The position numbers were made by a program, and so were the translations under genes. 64,000 nt of DNA from Methanocaldococcus lauensis (GTDB lineage: Archaea; AGJL01; Methanococci; Methanococcales; Methanocaldococcaceae): contig NZ_LR792632.1 of assembly GCF_902827225.1 (NCBI RefSeq), positions 1,073,030-1,137,029 on the forward strand, read 5' to 3'. The notes beneath the pieces are model-generated. The model saw nothing but the letters and a program-made list of their open reading frames with translations. It had not been told where the DNA came from and made no database searches. Numbering within the stretch: position 1 is the first letter of the stretch; every line of letters starts with the position of its first letter. Shown here piece after piece: positions 36,135 to 45,287 of this stretch.

Positions 36135-37115
36135 ATGGGAGTGCAAATTGGTGAATACATTCCTAAAAAAAATATAACATTAGAGGATTTAAGAGGTAAA
36201 AAAGTAGCAATTGATGGAATGAATGCAATATATCAATTTTTAAGTTCTATAAGATTAAAAGATGGCTCCCCCTTGAAAAATAGAAAAGGGGAAATAACTT
36301 CTGCATATAATGGTGTTTTTTACAAAACTATCCATTTATTAGAAAATGATATAATTCCTATTTGGGTTTTTGATGGTGAGCCACCAAAATTAAAAGAGAA
36401 AACAAGAAAGATAAGAAAAGAAATGAAAGAAAAGGCTGAACTAAAATTGAAAGAGGCTGTAAAAAAAGAAGATGTTGAAGAAGTTTATAAATATGCAAAA
36501 AGAGTTTGTTATCTAACTCCTAAAATAGTAGAGAATTGCAAATATTTATTAAAGTTAATGGGAATTCCTTATGTTGAAGCTCCTTCAGAAGGTGAAGCAC
36601 AGGCAAGTTATATGGCAAAAAAAGGAGATGTTTGGGCTGTTGTAAGTCAAGATTACGATTCCTTGTTATATGGAGCTCCAAGAGTTATTAGAAATTTAAC
36701 AACAACAAAGGAGATGCCAGAACTTATTGAACTAAATGAGGTTTTAGAAAGTTTAAAAATATCGTTAGATGACTTAATAGATATAGCCATATTTATGGGA
36801 ACTGACTACAATCCGGGAGGAGTTAGAGGAATTGGATTTAAGAGGGCTTATGAAATTGTTAGAAGTGGATTGGCGAGAGATGTTTTGAAAAAAGAAGTAG
36901 AAAATTATGAAGAAATTAAAAATATATTTAAAAATCCAAGGGTTACTGACAACTACTCATTAAATTTGAGATTACCAGATAAAGAGGGAATTATTAAATT
37001 TTTAGTTGATGAGAATGATTTTAATTATGAAAGAGTTAAAAAGCATGTTGATAAATTATATAGTTTAATTGAAAGTAAAACTAAGCAGAAAACTTTAGAT
37101 GCATGGTTTAAATAA
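36135..37115 (+). CDS. fen: Flap endonuclease 1
   Basis: FEN-1 cuts 5' flaps in Okazaki fragment maturation and repair. The 326-residue protein has the N-terminal (VAIDGMNAIYQFL, VFDGEPPKLK) and internal (EAPSEGEAQASYM, VSQDYDSLLYGA, IFMGTDYNPGGVRGIG) acidic motifs that bind two metals, then a helix-hairpin-helix. The C-terminus KQKTLDAWFK is a PCNA-binding box (QxxLxxWF). Length and motifs are normal. ATG at 36135 after AAGGGATAAC. Confidence 0.95.
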   Translation: MGVQIGEYIPKKNITLEDLRGKKVAIDGMNAIYQFLSSIRLKDGSPLKNRKGEITSAYNGVFYKTIHLLENDIIPIWVFDGEPPKLKEKTRKIRKEMKEKAELKLKEAVKKEDVEEVYKYAKRVCYLTPKIVENCKYLLKLMGIPYVEAPSEGEAQASYMAKKGDVWAVVSQDYDSLLYGAPRVIRNLTTTKEMPELIELNEVLESLKISLDDLIDIAIFMGTDYNPGGVRGIGFKRAYEIVRSGLARDVLKKEVENYEEIKNIFKNPRVTDNYSLNLRLPDKEGIIKFLVDENDFNYERVKKHVDKLYSLIESKTKQKTLDAWFK

Positions 37116-37147
37116 CATTACACTTTTGAATATGTCAAAAAAGATTT

Positions 37148-37966
37148 CTATTTTATATATTCCCCTATAACCTTATGAATAACATTAATTATCCCTATAA
37201 TTTGTGTATTTGGCTTGGCATTGACGAGTTCTCCAAGTTTTCTATTTATTTTACACCCTAATCTCATAGCATCTTCTGTCTTAAATCCAACACTTATTAA
37301 GGATGATATTATCCCTGTTAAGGTATCTCCCGTTCCCCCTATACATTCCATTGCCTCTATTTTTGGCTCTTTTATTGTATCAATTATTTTTCCTTCATTG
37401 ACAACATAATCAGTTTCTCCTTTAACAACCATATACTTAGGCATTTTCAATTTGTAAGCTTTTTCTATTAATTTAGGAACTTCTTTATCGTCAATCTCAG
37501 ATATAAATCCCCTAACATATGCAGGATGTGTAGCTTTCTCATCTGCCAAAAATGCTAACTCACCAACATCTGGCAGAAAGAGATAAAACCTATCTCCAAT
37601 ATTTGCTGCTTTTGCCGCATACATTCCTCCAGCATCTGCAATAATCTTTGGAGAAAAATCAATCTCTTTAATTTTTGATATCTTTGGTTTTATGTAATGA
37701 ATAACTAATAAATCATCATCAACATCTTTTAATCTTTCATAAATCTTAAAACTTCCCTCACCTTCTCCAATATCTCCTGCAGTTATTACTCTAATATCAT
37801 CATTATCAAAATATTCTAACGTTTTTAAAACTGCTCCTATCAAAGCACCAGTCCCCATAGATACTGGAAACTCTTTGTTGTTAATTATTATTTTATCTCC
37901 TTTTAACATAGGTTTTCCTTCTATTAATTCTAAACCTTTTATTGGCATAGTTCCTGCTATAATCAT
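37148..37966 (-). CDS. Sugar-kinase-fold protein, NAD(P)H-hydrate dehydratase-like
   Basis: This 272-residue protein has the ribokinase-like nucleotide motif GGTGDTLTGIISSLIS near the C-terminus and GEGEGSFKIYERL and ADAGGMYAAKAAN in the middle, as in the NAD(P)HX dehydratase (YjeF C-terminal) group. It lacks the YjeF epimerase domain. Repair of hydrated NAD(P)H or a kinase role are both possible. The open frame reaches 38059, but AGGTTGAT precedes the ATG at 37966 and the upstream residues are A/T noise, so the short start is used. Confidence 0.8.
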   Translation of the reverse strand: MIIAGTMPIKGLELIEGKPMLKGDKIIINNKEFPVSMGTGALIGAVLKTLEYFDNDDIRVITAGDIGEGEGSFKIYERLKDVDDDLLVIHYIKPKISKIKEIDFSPKIIADAGGMYAAKAANIGDRFYLFLPDVGELAFLADEKATHPAYVRGFISEIDDKEVPKLIEKAYKLKMPKYMVVKGETDYVVNEGKIIDTIKEPKIEAMECIGGTGDTLTGIISSLISVGFKTEDAMRLGCKINRKLGELVNAKPNTQIIGIINVIHKVIGEYIK

Positions 37967-38738
37967 TGTTATCAACCTTTCTGACGTCTTAATATACAAA
38001 TTATACAAATTCCTGAAAAGATAATATCTTAAAAAGTAAATTTGGAAAAATATCTCCATTCTTTATTTTATCATTATCACTTATTGGAGTCTTTCCAAAG
38101 ATGATACAAATATTTCTTCCAAGAATCTAATAGGGTTCGAAACAGTTTCTTAGTTTTTGTACTATATTGTTGTATATAGATACTACCTATAATAGCTTTT
38201 CCGAAAATTGTAAATATAACAAAAAACTAATAAAACTAATAAAACAAACGAAAAAACTATTTAGTAAAAGAAGATGGCTAAGATAATTAAACTATTAAAA
38301 ACTATTGACTAAGAGGAAAATAAAAATTATAGAAGATAAGAAATTTTATCTATTGCCTTATATTTTGGATTAAAAAATAGTACAAAAATTTCTAAAATTA
38401 AAACATAAATTATAATATTTATTTCAGCTAAAAAATTTTAGAAATCCTTAAAAATAAGTGTTTAGAATTCGGTGTTAAAGTTGTTGAGGTAAATCCTTCC
38501 TACACCTCTATATTATGCCCTAACTGTAGAAATAGATTATCTTAATATATATAAATTATCCGATGAGAGGGATTTACCTTCCTTTTATGGGCAGTTTCCG
38601 TTCAGCCCAAAGTCCAATGAATCTATAGCAGAGAGAATGGTAATCTCGATGAAGCTGTGGGCTGAGGACAACCCTTTTCCATAGCCGTATGTTGCTAAAT
38701 GCTATTATATACTATGAAAATGAGAAACGGTGAAAAAT
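37967..38738. other. Gene-free stretch of about 770 bp
   Basis: The first 130 bases hold the sugar-kinase-like gene's upstream region. GTTCGAAACAGTTTCTTAG (38135-38153) is a copy of the 19-base repeat at 23727-23745. 38160-38450 is A-rich with nothing recognisable. The last 270 bases are a TnpB fragment, listed separately. Confidence 0.55.
38460..38721 (+). mobile_element. TnpB C-terminal remnant, repeat family B
   Basis: The + strand reads EFGVKVVEVNPSYTSILCPNCRNRLS and a stop, then in a second frame SDERDLPSFYGQFPFSPKSNES, AERMVISMKLWAEDNPFP and a stop. The first part is the RuvC-zinc ribbon join of TnpB (VEVNPSYTSxxCPxC); the second is the variable tail seen also at 20188-20350 and 56960-57110 on the minus strand. 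A weak version of the family B end hairpin closes it. The AMMECR1 gene starts 17 bases further on. Confidence 0.7.
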
Positions 38739-39344
38739 ATGAGATTATTAACATTAGAAGAGGGAACCTTTGCCGTAAAATTTGCAAGAGCTGTTATAGA
38801 AAATTACCTATCTGGAAAAGACGTTATTGTAGAAAATTATCCAGATGTATTTAATGAAAAAAGAGGATGTTTTTGCACTCTTCACACATATCCTGAGAGA
38901 GAACTAAGAGGATGTATTGGAATTCCTGAACCAATATTACCATTAATCAAGGCATTAGAAGAAGCGGCAATAAGTGCGGCTACAAAAGACCCAAGATTTC
39001 CTCCTGTAACATTAGAAGAAATGGATTATATTATTATAGAGGTAAGTATATTAACTCCTCCAGAACTTATAAAAGTTAGACATCCAAGAGAGTATTTAGA
39101 AAAAATAAAAATTGGTAGAGATGGATTGATTATAAAATATGGAATGCACTCTGGACTTTTATTACCTCAAGTACCTGTTGAATTTGGGTGGGATGTAGAG
39201 GAATATTTGGCTCATTTATGTTTAAAGGCTGGATTGCCCCCAGATATGTGGTTAGATGAAAATGCAAAAATTTATAGATTTGAGGCACAGATATTTGAAG
39301 AAGTTGAGCCAAGAGGAGAGGTCGTTGAGAAAAAGTTAATTTAA
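38739..39344 (+). CDS. AMMECR1 domain protein
   Basis: This 201-residue protein is a single AMMECR1 domain, conserved from archaea to humans. It has the hallmark RGCIGIPEP (in ERELRGCIGIPEPILPL), ISAATKDPRFPPVT and LLPQVPVEFGWDVEEYLAHLCLKAG. Its molecular job is unknown; structure suggests a substrate cleft around the LRGCIG loop. ATG 38739 is preferred: GGTGA (38729-38733) precedes it, while the GTG at 38730 lies inside that site. Its upstream DNA is a transposon remnant. The last 4 bases overlap the convergent VWA gene. Confidence 0.9.
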   Translation: MRLLTLEEGTFAVKFARAVIENYLSGKDVIVENYPDVFNEKRGCFCTLHTYPERELRGCIGIPEPILPLIKALEEAAISAATKDPRFPPVTLEEMDYIIIEVSILTPPELIKVRHPREYLEKIKIGRDGLIIKYGMHSGLLLPQVPVEFGWDVEEYLAHLCLKAGLPPDMWLDENAKIYRFEAQIFEEVEPRGEVVEKKLI

Positions 39345-40660
39345 ACTAAACTTTTATAAATCTTTTTTGTTTCTTCATCTGCCAAGTCATAAACTTTTAT
39401 AACCTCATCAGAAATCATTTTTAAGGTTTCAGTTGGGAAGGTTTCTACAAACACAGAAATTAATTTAACGTTATTTTCATTTTTAAACATATTAAATTCT
39501 TTTAAAAATTTATTACTCACTTCTGCATAACCGTCAGTTATAAATAAAATGTCTGCGTTTTTAAAGGTTTTATTTTCTTTTATTATATTTACCGCCCTAT
39601 ATAATGGCTCTTCAAAGTTTGTTCCTCCTCCAAAGTATATTGAGGCAATTTCAATTATTTCATCTATACTTACATCTTTAGGGTTTATCTTTTTTTCAAA
39701 TCTAACGCCGTCATCAAAGGCAATATAATAAAGGTTTCTATTTTCTCTTTTAGCAATTTCTATTAAGGATATTGCAACAGCCTTTCCCCATATCTCCCTT
39801 TCTCCATACATTGAACCACTGTGATCTAACAAAACTATAATAGGCCCTTTTTGTCTTTCCAATTTGTTGTATATATCATAAATTAAAAGTTTTTTATCCA
39901 TATATCTCCTCAAAAAATCGTAGTATAATATTTCATCAGAAAAATTAACTATTTCTTTAGGTAATAACTTTTTTAAGTCCCTACCAATTTTTATTGAATA
40001 AACATCTCCTGAATAGTGTCTAATTTTTGATTTATATTCGTTTATTGCAATTAATCTTAACTTCCCTAATTTTTTTATTATTTCTTTAATTTTTTTATTT
40101 TGTAAAATTTTATCTGCTAACTTTATTTTATCTTCAACTGACAGTATTTTTTTATCTCCTTTTCCTTTACCAAAATTTTTAATTGATTTATATCCTTCAA
40201 AAACATCAAAAATTTCATTTGAGATTTCTTTCATAGTTTCCTTTGCAGTTTCTTTTAATTTCTCCTCTAAATCTTTACTTTTTCCTCCAGAAATATATTT
40301 CTTTAACTCTTTATTTAATTTCTTAAGTTTTAAATTTTCGAAAAATTTTTCACAGAACATTATTGTAGCGGTTCCTGCATTAACTTCATCCAACTCAGTT
40401 AAAAGTTTGCTTTTCTCATACTCAATATTTTTCATTGCACCCTCTAAAATTGCCTTATTTATTTTAAATTTTTCTTCAATATGCTCGTTGAATTCAACAA
40501 CATATTTAAAGAATGCGTAAAATGTATCCTCCGCCAACTTTTCGTGAATTGGATGATATTGTGAATAATAGTTAAGAAGTTTTTGTAAGTATTTGCTGTT
40601 CTTTAAAAACCTCTCAAAACTTTTTTTATCGTATGCATCATGTTTTATAACATTTTTCAT
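39341..40660 (-). CDS. VWA domain protein, ViaA/CoxE-like
   Basis: The first 240 residues of this 439-residue protein are lysine-rich helix; the last 190 are a von Willebrand A domain with a full MIDAS: DHSGSM, GGGTNF and ILFITDGYAE. In ViaA, CoxE and related proteins such a domain binds a partner delivered by a MoxR-type ATPase. The gene begins 3 bases after the MoxR-like gene stop, the same order as ravA-viaA. The target complex in this organism is unknown. Confidence 0.88.
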   Translation of the reverse strand: MKNVIKHDAYDKKSFERFLKNSKYLQKLLNYYSQYHPIHEKLAEDTFYAFFKYVVEFNEHIEEKFKINKAILEGAMKNIEYEKSKLLTELDEVNAGTATIMFCEKFFENLKLKKLNKELKKYISGGKSKDLEEKLKETAKETMKEISNEIFDVFEGYKSIKNFGKGKGDKKILSVEDKIKLADKILQNKKIKEIIKKLGKLRLIAINEYKSKIRHYSGDVYSIKIGRDLKKLLPKEIVNFSDEILYYDFLRRYMDKKLLIYDIYNKLERQKGPIIVLLDHSGSMYGEREIWGKAVAISLIEIAKRENRNLYYIAFDDGVRFEKKINPKDVSIDEIIEIASIYFGGGTNFEEPLYRAVNIIKENKTFKNADILFITDGYAEVSNKFLKEFNMFKNENNVKLISVFVETFPTETLKMISDEVIKVYDLADEETKKIYKSLV

Positions 40661-40663
40661 AAT

Positions 40664-41785
40664 CTAACCCTTTAACAACTCTTCAACATACTTTTTTACA
40701 CCTTCAACCTCTTTTAAAACATCATCAACAAGTTCATAAGGTTTATTTTTTTCAATTGCCTTATTTTTAACATCTTTTAATGTTATAACCATACTATTCA
40801 ACTTACCTAAAATTTCAAGGCATTTTCTATACTCTATTCCACCTAACTGTATTTTATCTTTATCAATTTTTTTTATTTCATTTATAAGATTATCTAATAT
40901 TTCTCTCTGCTCTAATGCAAAACCAGCGTAATGGTTTGATACTTTAAAAATTTCAACTGAAACCTTAAAGAATTCATCTGGCTCGTTCCAATATATATGC
41001 CTTAAAATGTCTAAATCATTTACATCTGCCTTTTCTTTTCCATTTAAGTATGCAAAACATTTAACAGCCTTAGCAGACTTTTTAAATCTTCTATCTGAAA
41101 TTTTTATACCTTCACTTTCCAATGCTATTTTTATTCTAATCAAACTTTCTTTTATGTCAGAAATATCTACTTTCAAAGCCTCTTTTTGCAACTTTTTAAG
41201 TTCATCAATGTCTATAACAGTTTTTGGCTTATATTCTTCTTCCAAATCAATAAGTTTTGAAAGATTTTCATAACATTTTATACCTCTCACAACTTTCCTA
41301 AATAAAAACCTATCGTAAAATGCCAATAGTTCATTTTCCTCTGGCAACTCGTTGGACGCTCCAAACAAACTTATTAAAGGAACTTTCTCTATTTTGTCTC
41401 CATTGTGATAGATTCTTTCATTTATAATGGATAGTAATGCATTTAATATACTACTATTTGCTTTAAAAACTTCATCTAAAAAAGCAATTTCAGCCGTAGG
41501 TAAATAGCCATTAGTTTTCCTAACAAATTTATCATTATCTTTTAATTCTTTAATGCTTAATGGTCCAAAAAGTTCATCCTCTGTAGTAAATCTTGTTACA
41601 AGTTTTTCAAAGTAGTTGGCATTTAGATGAGAGGCAATAGCTCTAATTAATTGTGACTTAGCAGTTCCAGGATTTCCTAAAAATACAGTATGTTCATTAG
41701 CCAATATAGAAGTTAAAGCTATATCTATTTCCTCTCTTCTTTCTAAAAAATAACTATTTAACTCTTCTCTTATCTTTTCAAGCAT
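40664..41785 (-). CDS. MoxR/RavA-type AAA+ ATPase
   Basis: This 373-residue AAA+ ATPase has Walker A GNPGTAKSQLIRAIA, Walker B AEIAFLDEVFKANSSILNALLSIINER, sensor 1 FGASNELPEENEL, and the RavA-type VTRFTTEDELFGPLSIKEL segment after strand 2. Such ATPases act with a VWA partner as a chaperone for metal or complex assembly. The ATG at 41785 follows GGTGGAATGT; the GTG at 41794 is inside the ribosome site. Next to the VWA gene. Confidence 0.92.
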   Translation of the reverse strand: MLEKIREELNSYFLERREEIDIALTSILANEHTVFLGNPGTAKSQLIRAIASHLNANYFEKLVTRFTTEDELFGPLSIKELKDNDKFVRKTNGYLPTAEIAFLDEVFKANSSILNALLSIINERIYHNGDKIEKVPLISLFGASNELPEENELLAFYDRFLFRKVVRGIKCYENLSKLIDLEEEYKPKTVIDIDELKKLQKEALKVDISDIKESLIRIKIALESEGIKISDRRFKKSAKAVKCFAYLNGKEKADVNDLDILRHIYWNEPDEFFKVSVEIFKVSNHYAGFALEQREILDNLINEIKKIDKDKIQLGGIEYRKCLEILGKLNSMVITLKDVKNKAIEKNKPYELVDDVLKEVEGVKKYVEELLKG

Positions 41786-41816
41786 ACATTCCACCTAAAT
41801 TTTTATAAAATAATTT

Positions 41817-42569
41817 TTATAAAATTTTATATTTATTGAGATATCCTCTTGGAGTTACCATCTTATTGTTTATAATTTTTGTTGAGGAATTACCAATAAT
41901 TATTATTGTGTTCATATCTATAAATTCTAAGTATTTTTCTAAATTTTTATAAAATTCTTCAAAGTTTGTAATTAAATATTCTTCATTATCTCTTCCAGCA
42001 TTTTTTACTATCCCAATAATGTAATTTACATCTTTTACAAAATCTTTTAATATATCTATAGCTTTCAAAAATGGCTCTTTTCTTTTCTTACTTAGTGGGT
42101 TGTATATGCAGATAACAAAATCCCCTTTTAAAGCGTATTCAAATCTTTTTAATATAGTACTTAGTGGAGTTAATAAATCACTAAAACTTATAACAACAAA
42201 ATCATGATTTAACGGACTTCCTAAAACTGATGAAGCCAATGAAGCGGCAGTAATTCCAGGAATTACCCTTATTTCTACATTGTAGTTTTTAATTGAATTT
42301 ATCTCGTATGCTAATGAAGCTAATCCATAAATTGTAGGGTCTCCACTCGAAACTAAAGCAACATCTTTATATTTAGCCTCTTTTAAAGCATACTCTACTC
42401 TGTCAATCTCTTTCGTCATTCCAGTTGTATATATTGGTTTGTTAAACCTTTCAACATATTTTTTGTAATTTTTATAGCACACTATTAAATCTACATTTTT
42501 TAAAACTTCTTCTGCCTCCTTAGTTATATGTAATTTACTACCACTACCAATACCAACAACATATAGCAT
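41817..42569 (-). CDS. cbiH: Precorrin-3B / cobalt-factor III C17-methyltransferase
   Basis: CbiH methylates C-17 with ring contraction in anaerobic cobalamin synthesis; methanogens need corrinoids for methyl transfer. The 250-residue protein is a class III SAM methyltransferase with YVVGIGSGSKLHITKEAEEVLKNVDLIV, SSGDPTIYGLASLAYE, and RVIPGITAASLASSVLGSPLNHDFVVISFSD. The frame opens at 42638 but that part overlaps the upstream gene and has no homology; AGGTTGAAAAT before the ATG at 42569 settles the start. Confidence 0.94.
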   Translation of the reverse strand: MLYVVGIGSGSKLHITKEAEEVLKNVDLIVCYKNYKKYVERFNKPIYTTGMTKEIDRVEYALKEAKYKDVALVSSGDPTIYGLASLAYEINSIKNYNVEIRVIPGITAASLASSVLGSPLNHDFVVISFSDLLTPLSTILKRFEYALKGDFVICIYNPLSKKRKEPFLKAIDILKDFVKDVNYIIGIVKNAGRDNEEYLITNFEEFYKNLEKYLEFIDMNTIIIIGNSSTKIINNKMVTPRGYLNKYKIL

Positions 42570-42580
42570 ATTTTCAACCT

Positions 42581-43615
<1,035 letters not shown>

Positions 43616-43630
43616 TTAATTATTTTTAAT

Positions 43631-44512
43631 TTATTTGTCAATTGTAAAGTTTTCTCCTCTAACTTTAAATTTTAGTTCTTCATTCTTTGCATTTTTTATT
43701 AATAATTCTCCTAAACTTGGTTTTGTTTTTAATCCATAGACAGTTGTTGTTATTCTTGGATTTATTTCAATAATAAAAATTTCATCATTATTAACTATGA
43801 CATCAACTCCTACATAACCATTTAACCCATTTATATATTTAATACCTTTAATCACCTCGTTAAAAATTATATCTTTTAATTTGTGCTCAATATTCACATC
43901 TGCCCCAATAAAACCTCTATCATCAATATACTGTTTGTTTAAAGATAGAGGATAAATCTTATTTTTTCCAACAATTAAAGACACTGACAAATTTTCTCCA
44001 TCAATAAATTCCTGAATTATGTAATTATCATCTAAAATTTCAAATTTTCCACCACATCCATCTATCTTTTTTACTACATACTTCTTTGGAGGAAATGTTT
44101 TAGGAACTTTTACAAAATCTTTAATTGCTAAGTATGTTAAATATTTATTTCCAGCAATTTTTATACCTTCTGAAAAACTACCTAAATTTTTTACTGGATA
44201 TTTTTCGATGATTTTTGTTAAATTGTATAATATATTATCTTCTTCTGGAGCTATTGTTAATGCATAGTCAATTTTTTTATTTTTTAAAATGTTGTCTAAT
44301 TTTTCTTCAACTTCATTTTCATCCTCAACCTCTATTATTTCAAGATTTTTAAAATTTTTGTAGTAATCAACAAAATCCTTATAAATTAAAGATACAACAT
44401 TGTCAATTTCTAAAAACTGCTTTAATAATGTGTCAAACATCATTTTTCCTTCTTTTAAAATTCCTTCATCTTCAAACCCAGAGGCAATTGCATATTCAAA
44501 AAACAATATCAT
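43631..44512 (-). CDS. mfnD: Tyramine-L-glutamate ligase (methanofuran synthesis)
   Basis: MfnD joins tyramine to the gamma-carboxyl of glutamate with ATP, an early step to methanofuran, the first C1 carrier of methanogenesis. The 293-residue ATP-grasp protein begins FFEYAIASGFEDEGILKEGKMM, a typical family start, and has the ATP-grasp lysine/glutamate motifs KKIDGCGGKFEILDDNYIIQEFIDGENLS and VGVDVIVNNDEIFIIEINPRITTTVYGL. I recall the close M. jannaschii homologue as the characterised enzyme, next to deoxyhypusine synthase there too. Confidence 0.9.
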   Translation of the reverse strand: MILFFEYAIASGFEDEGILKEGKMMFDTLLKQFLEIDNVVSLIYKDFVDYYKNFKNLEIIEVEDENEVEEKLDNILKNKKIDYALTIAPEEDNILYNLTKIIEKYPVKNLGSFSEGIKIAGNKYLTYLAIKDFVKVPKTFPPKKYVVKKIDGCGGKFEILDDNYIIQEFIDGENLSVSLIVGKNKIYPLSLNKQYIDDRGFIGADVNIEHKLKDIIFNEVIKGIKYINGLNGYVGVDVIVNNDEIFIIEINPRITTTVYGLKTKPSLGELLIKNAKNEELKFKVRGENFTIDK

Positions 44513-44537
44513 ATTTATTTCACCAGGATGAATTATG

Positions 44538-45245
44538 TTATTTTCCTAATTTACAAAATCTCTCAACTCCTAATATTTTAGCCATTCCAGCAATTGTAGT
44601 TCCATAAAAAATAATTCTTTTATTGTATTTTTTAGCTAATTCCCAAATATCCTTAAATGTTCCATTTGCAATAGTTGAACCGGTAGCTAAAACAACATCT
44701 GAATTTTTTATTAAATCCTCATTATATTTCCCATGAATAATTTTAGCTCCATATTTTATTTTTCCAACATTTTCTGGATTTAAATCACTAACTATAACAT
44801 TTTCAGAGCCAAATGCATTAACAATCTCTTTAACAAATGCTGGTTGAAACCCAATAATACCAATTTTTTTTGGTTTCAATTCCTTTAGGTATTTAACAAA
44901 TTCTTTTGCACATTTTTCTGGTTCATCTCCAGTGCAATGAACAGTTCTATCAACTAATCCAAGGTATCTCATAACAGCATTTAATGTTGCTATTATTTCA
45001 GCTCTATTTCCTTTATCTAAAAGTTCTTTAATAGTTCCTTTAAATTCTACAGGTTTATCTGTGAAGGCATCCCCATAACAACCTTTAAAATTAGCTCTCA
45101 ATAAAATTTCTTTACCACTCATTAATGGATAATCTTTAATTCTTGTTGTATCTAACTTAGTATCTGATATTTTAATCTCAACCTTTTCATATAGCAGATT
45201 ATTTTCTTCTGTAAGATTTTTTAAAACTTCTTTAGGGGATAACAT
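44538..45245 (-). CDS. DUF364 Rossmann-like protein (possible metal chelation)
   Basis: This 235-residue protein matches the DUF4213/DUF364 pair: N-terminal half with TDKPVEFKGTIKELL and AEIIATLNAVMRYLGLVDRTVHCTGDEPEKCA, and a C-terminal Rossmann half with KKIGIIGFQPAFVKEI, VIVSDLNPENVGKI and VVLATGSTIANGT. Relatives in bacteria sit with heavy-metal or molybdenum systems. The DRTVHCTGDEPEKCA segment, with two Cys and a His, may bind a metal. The ATG at 45245 is used since the GTG at 45254 lies in the GAGGTGA site. Confidence 0.83.
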   Translation of the reverse strand: MLSPKEVLKNLTEENNLLYEKVEIKISDTKLDTTRIKDYPLMSGKEILLRANFKGCYGDAFTDKPVEFKGTIKELLDKGNRAEIIATLNAVMRYLGLVDRTVHCTGDEPEKCAKEFVKYLKELKPKKIGIIGFQPAFVKEIVNAFGSENVIVSDLNPENVGKIKYGAKIIHGKYNEDLIKNSDVVLATGSTIANGTFKDIWELAKKYNKRIIFYGTTIAGMAKILGVERFCKLGK

Positions 45246-45287
45246 ACAGTTCACCTCTATGAAGTATCTATAAAATATAAAGTGTTA

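Noticed and set aside
37967-38059. N-terminal extension of the sugar-kinase-like protein
   Set aside because: Aromatic low-complexity residues without homology; AGGTTGAT supports the ATG at 37966.
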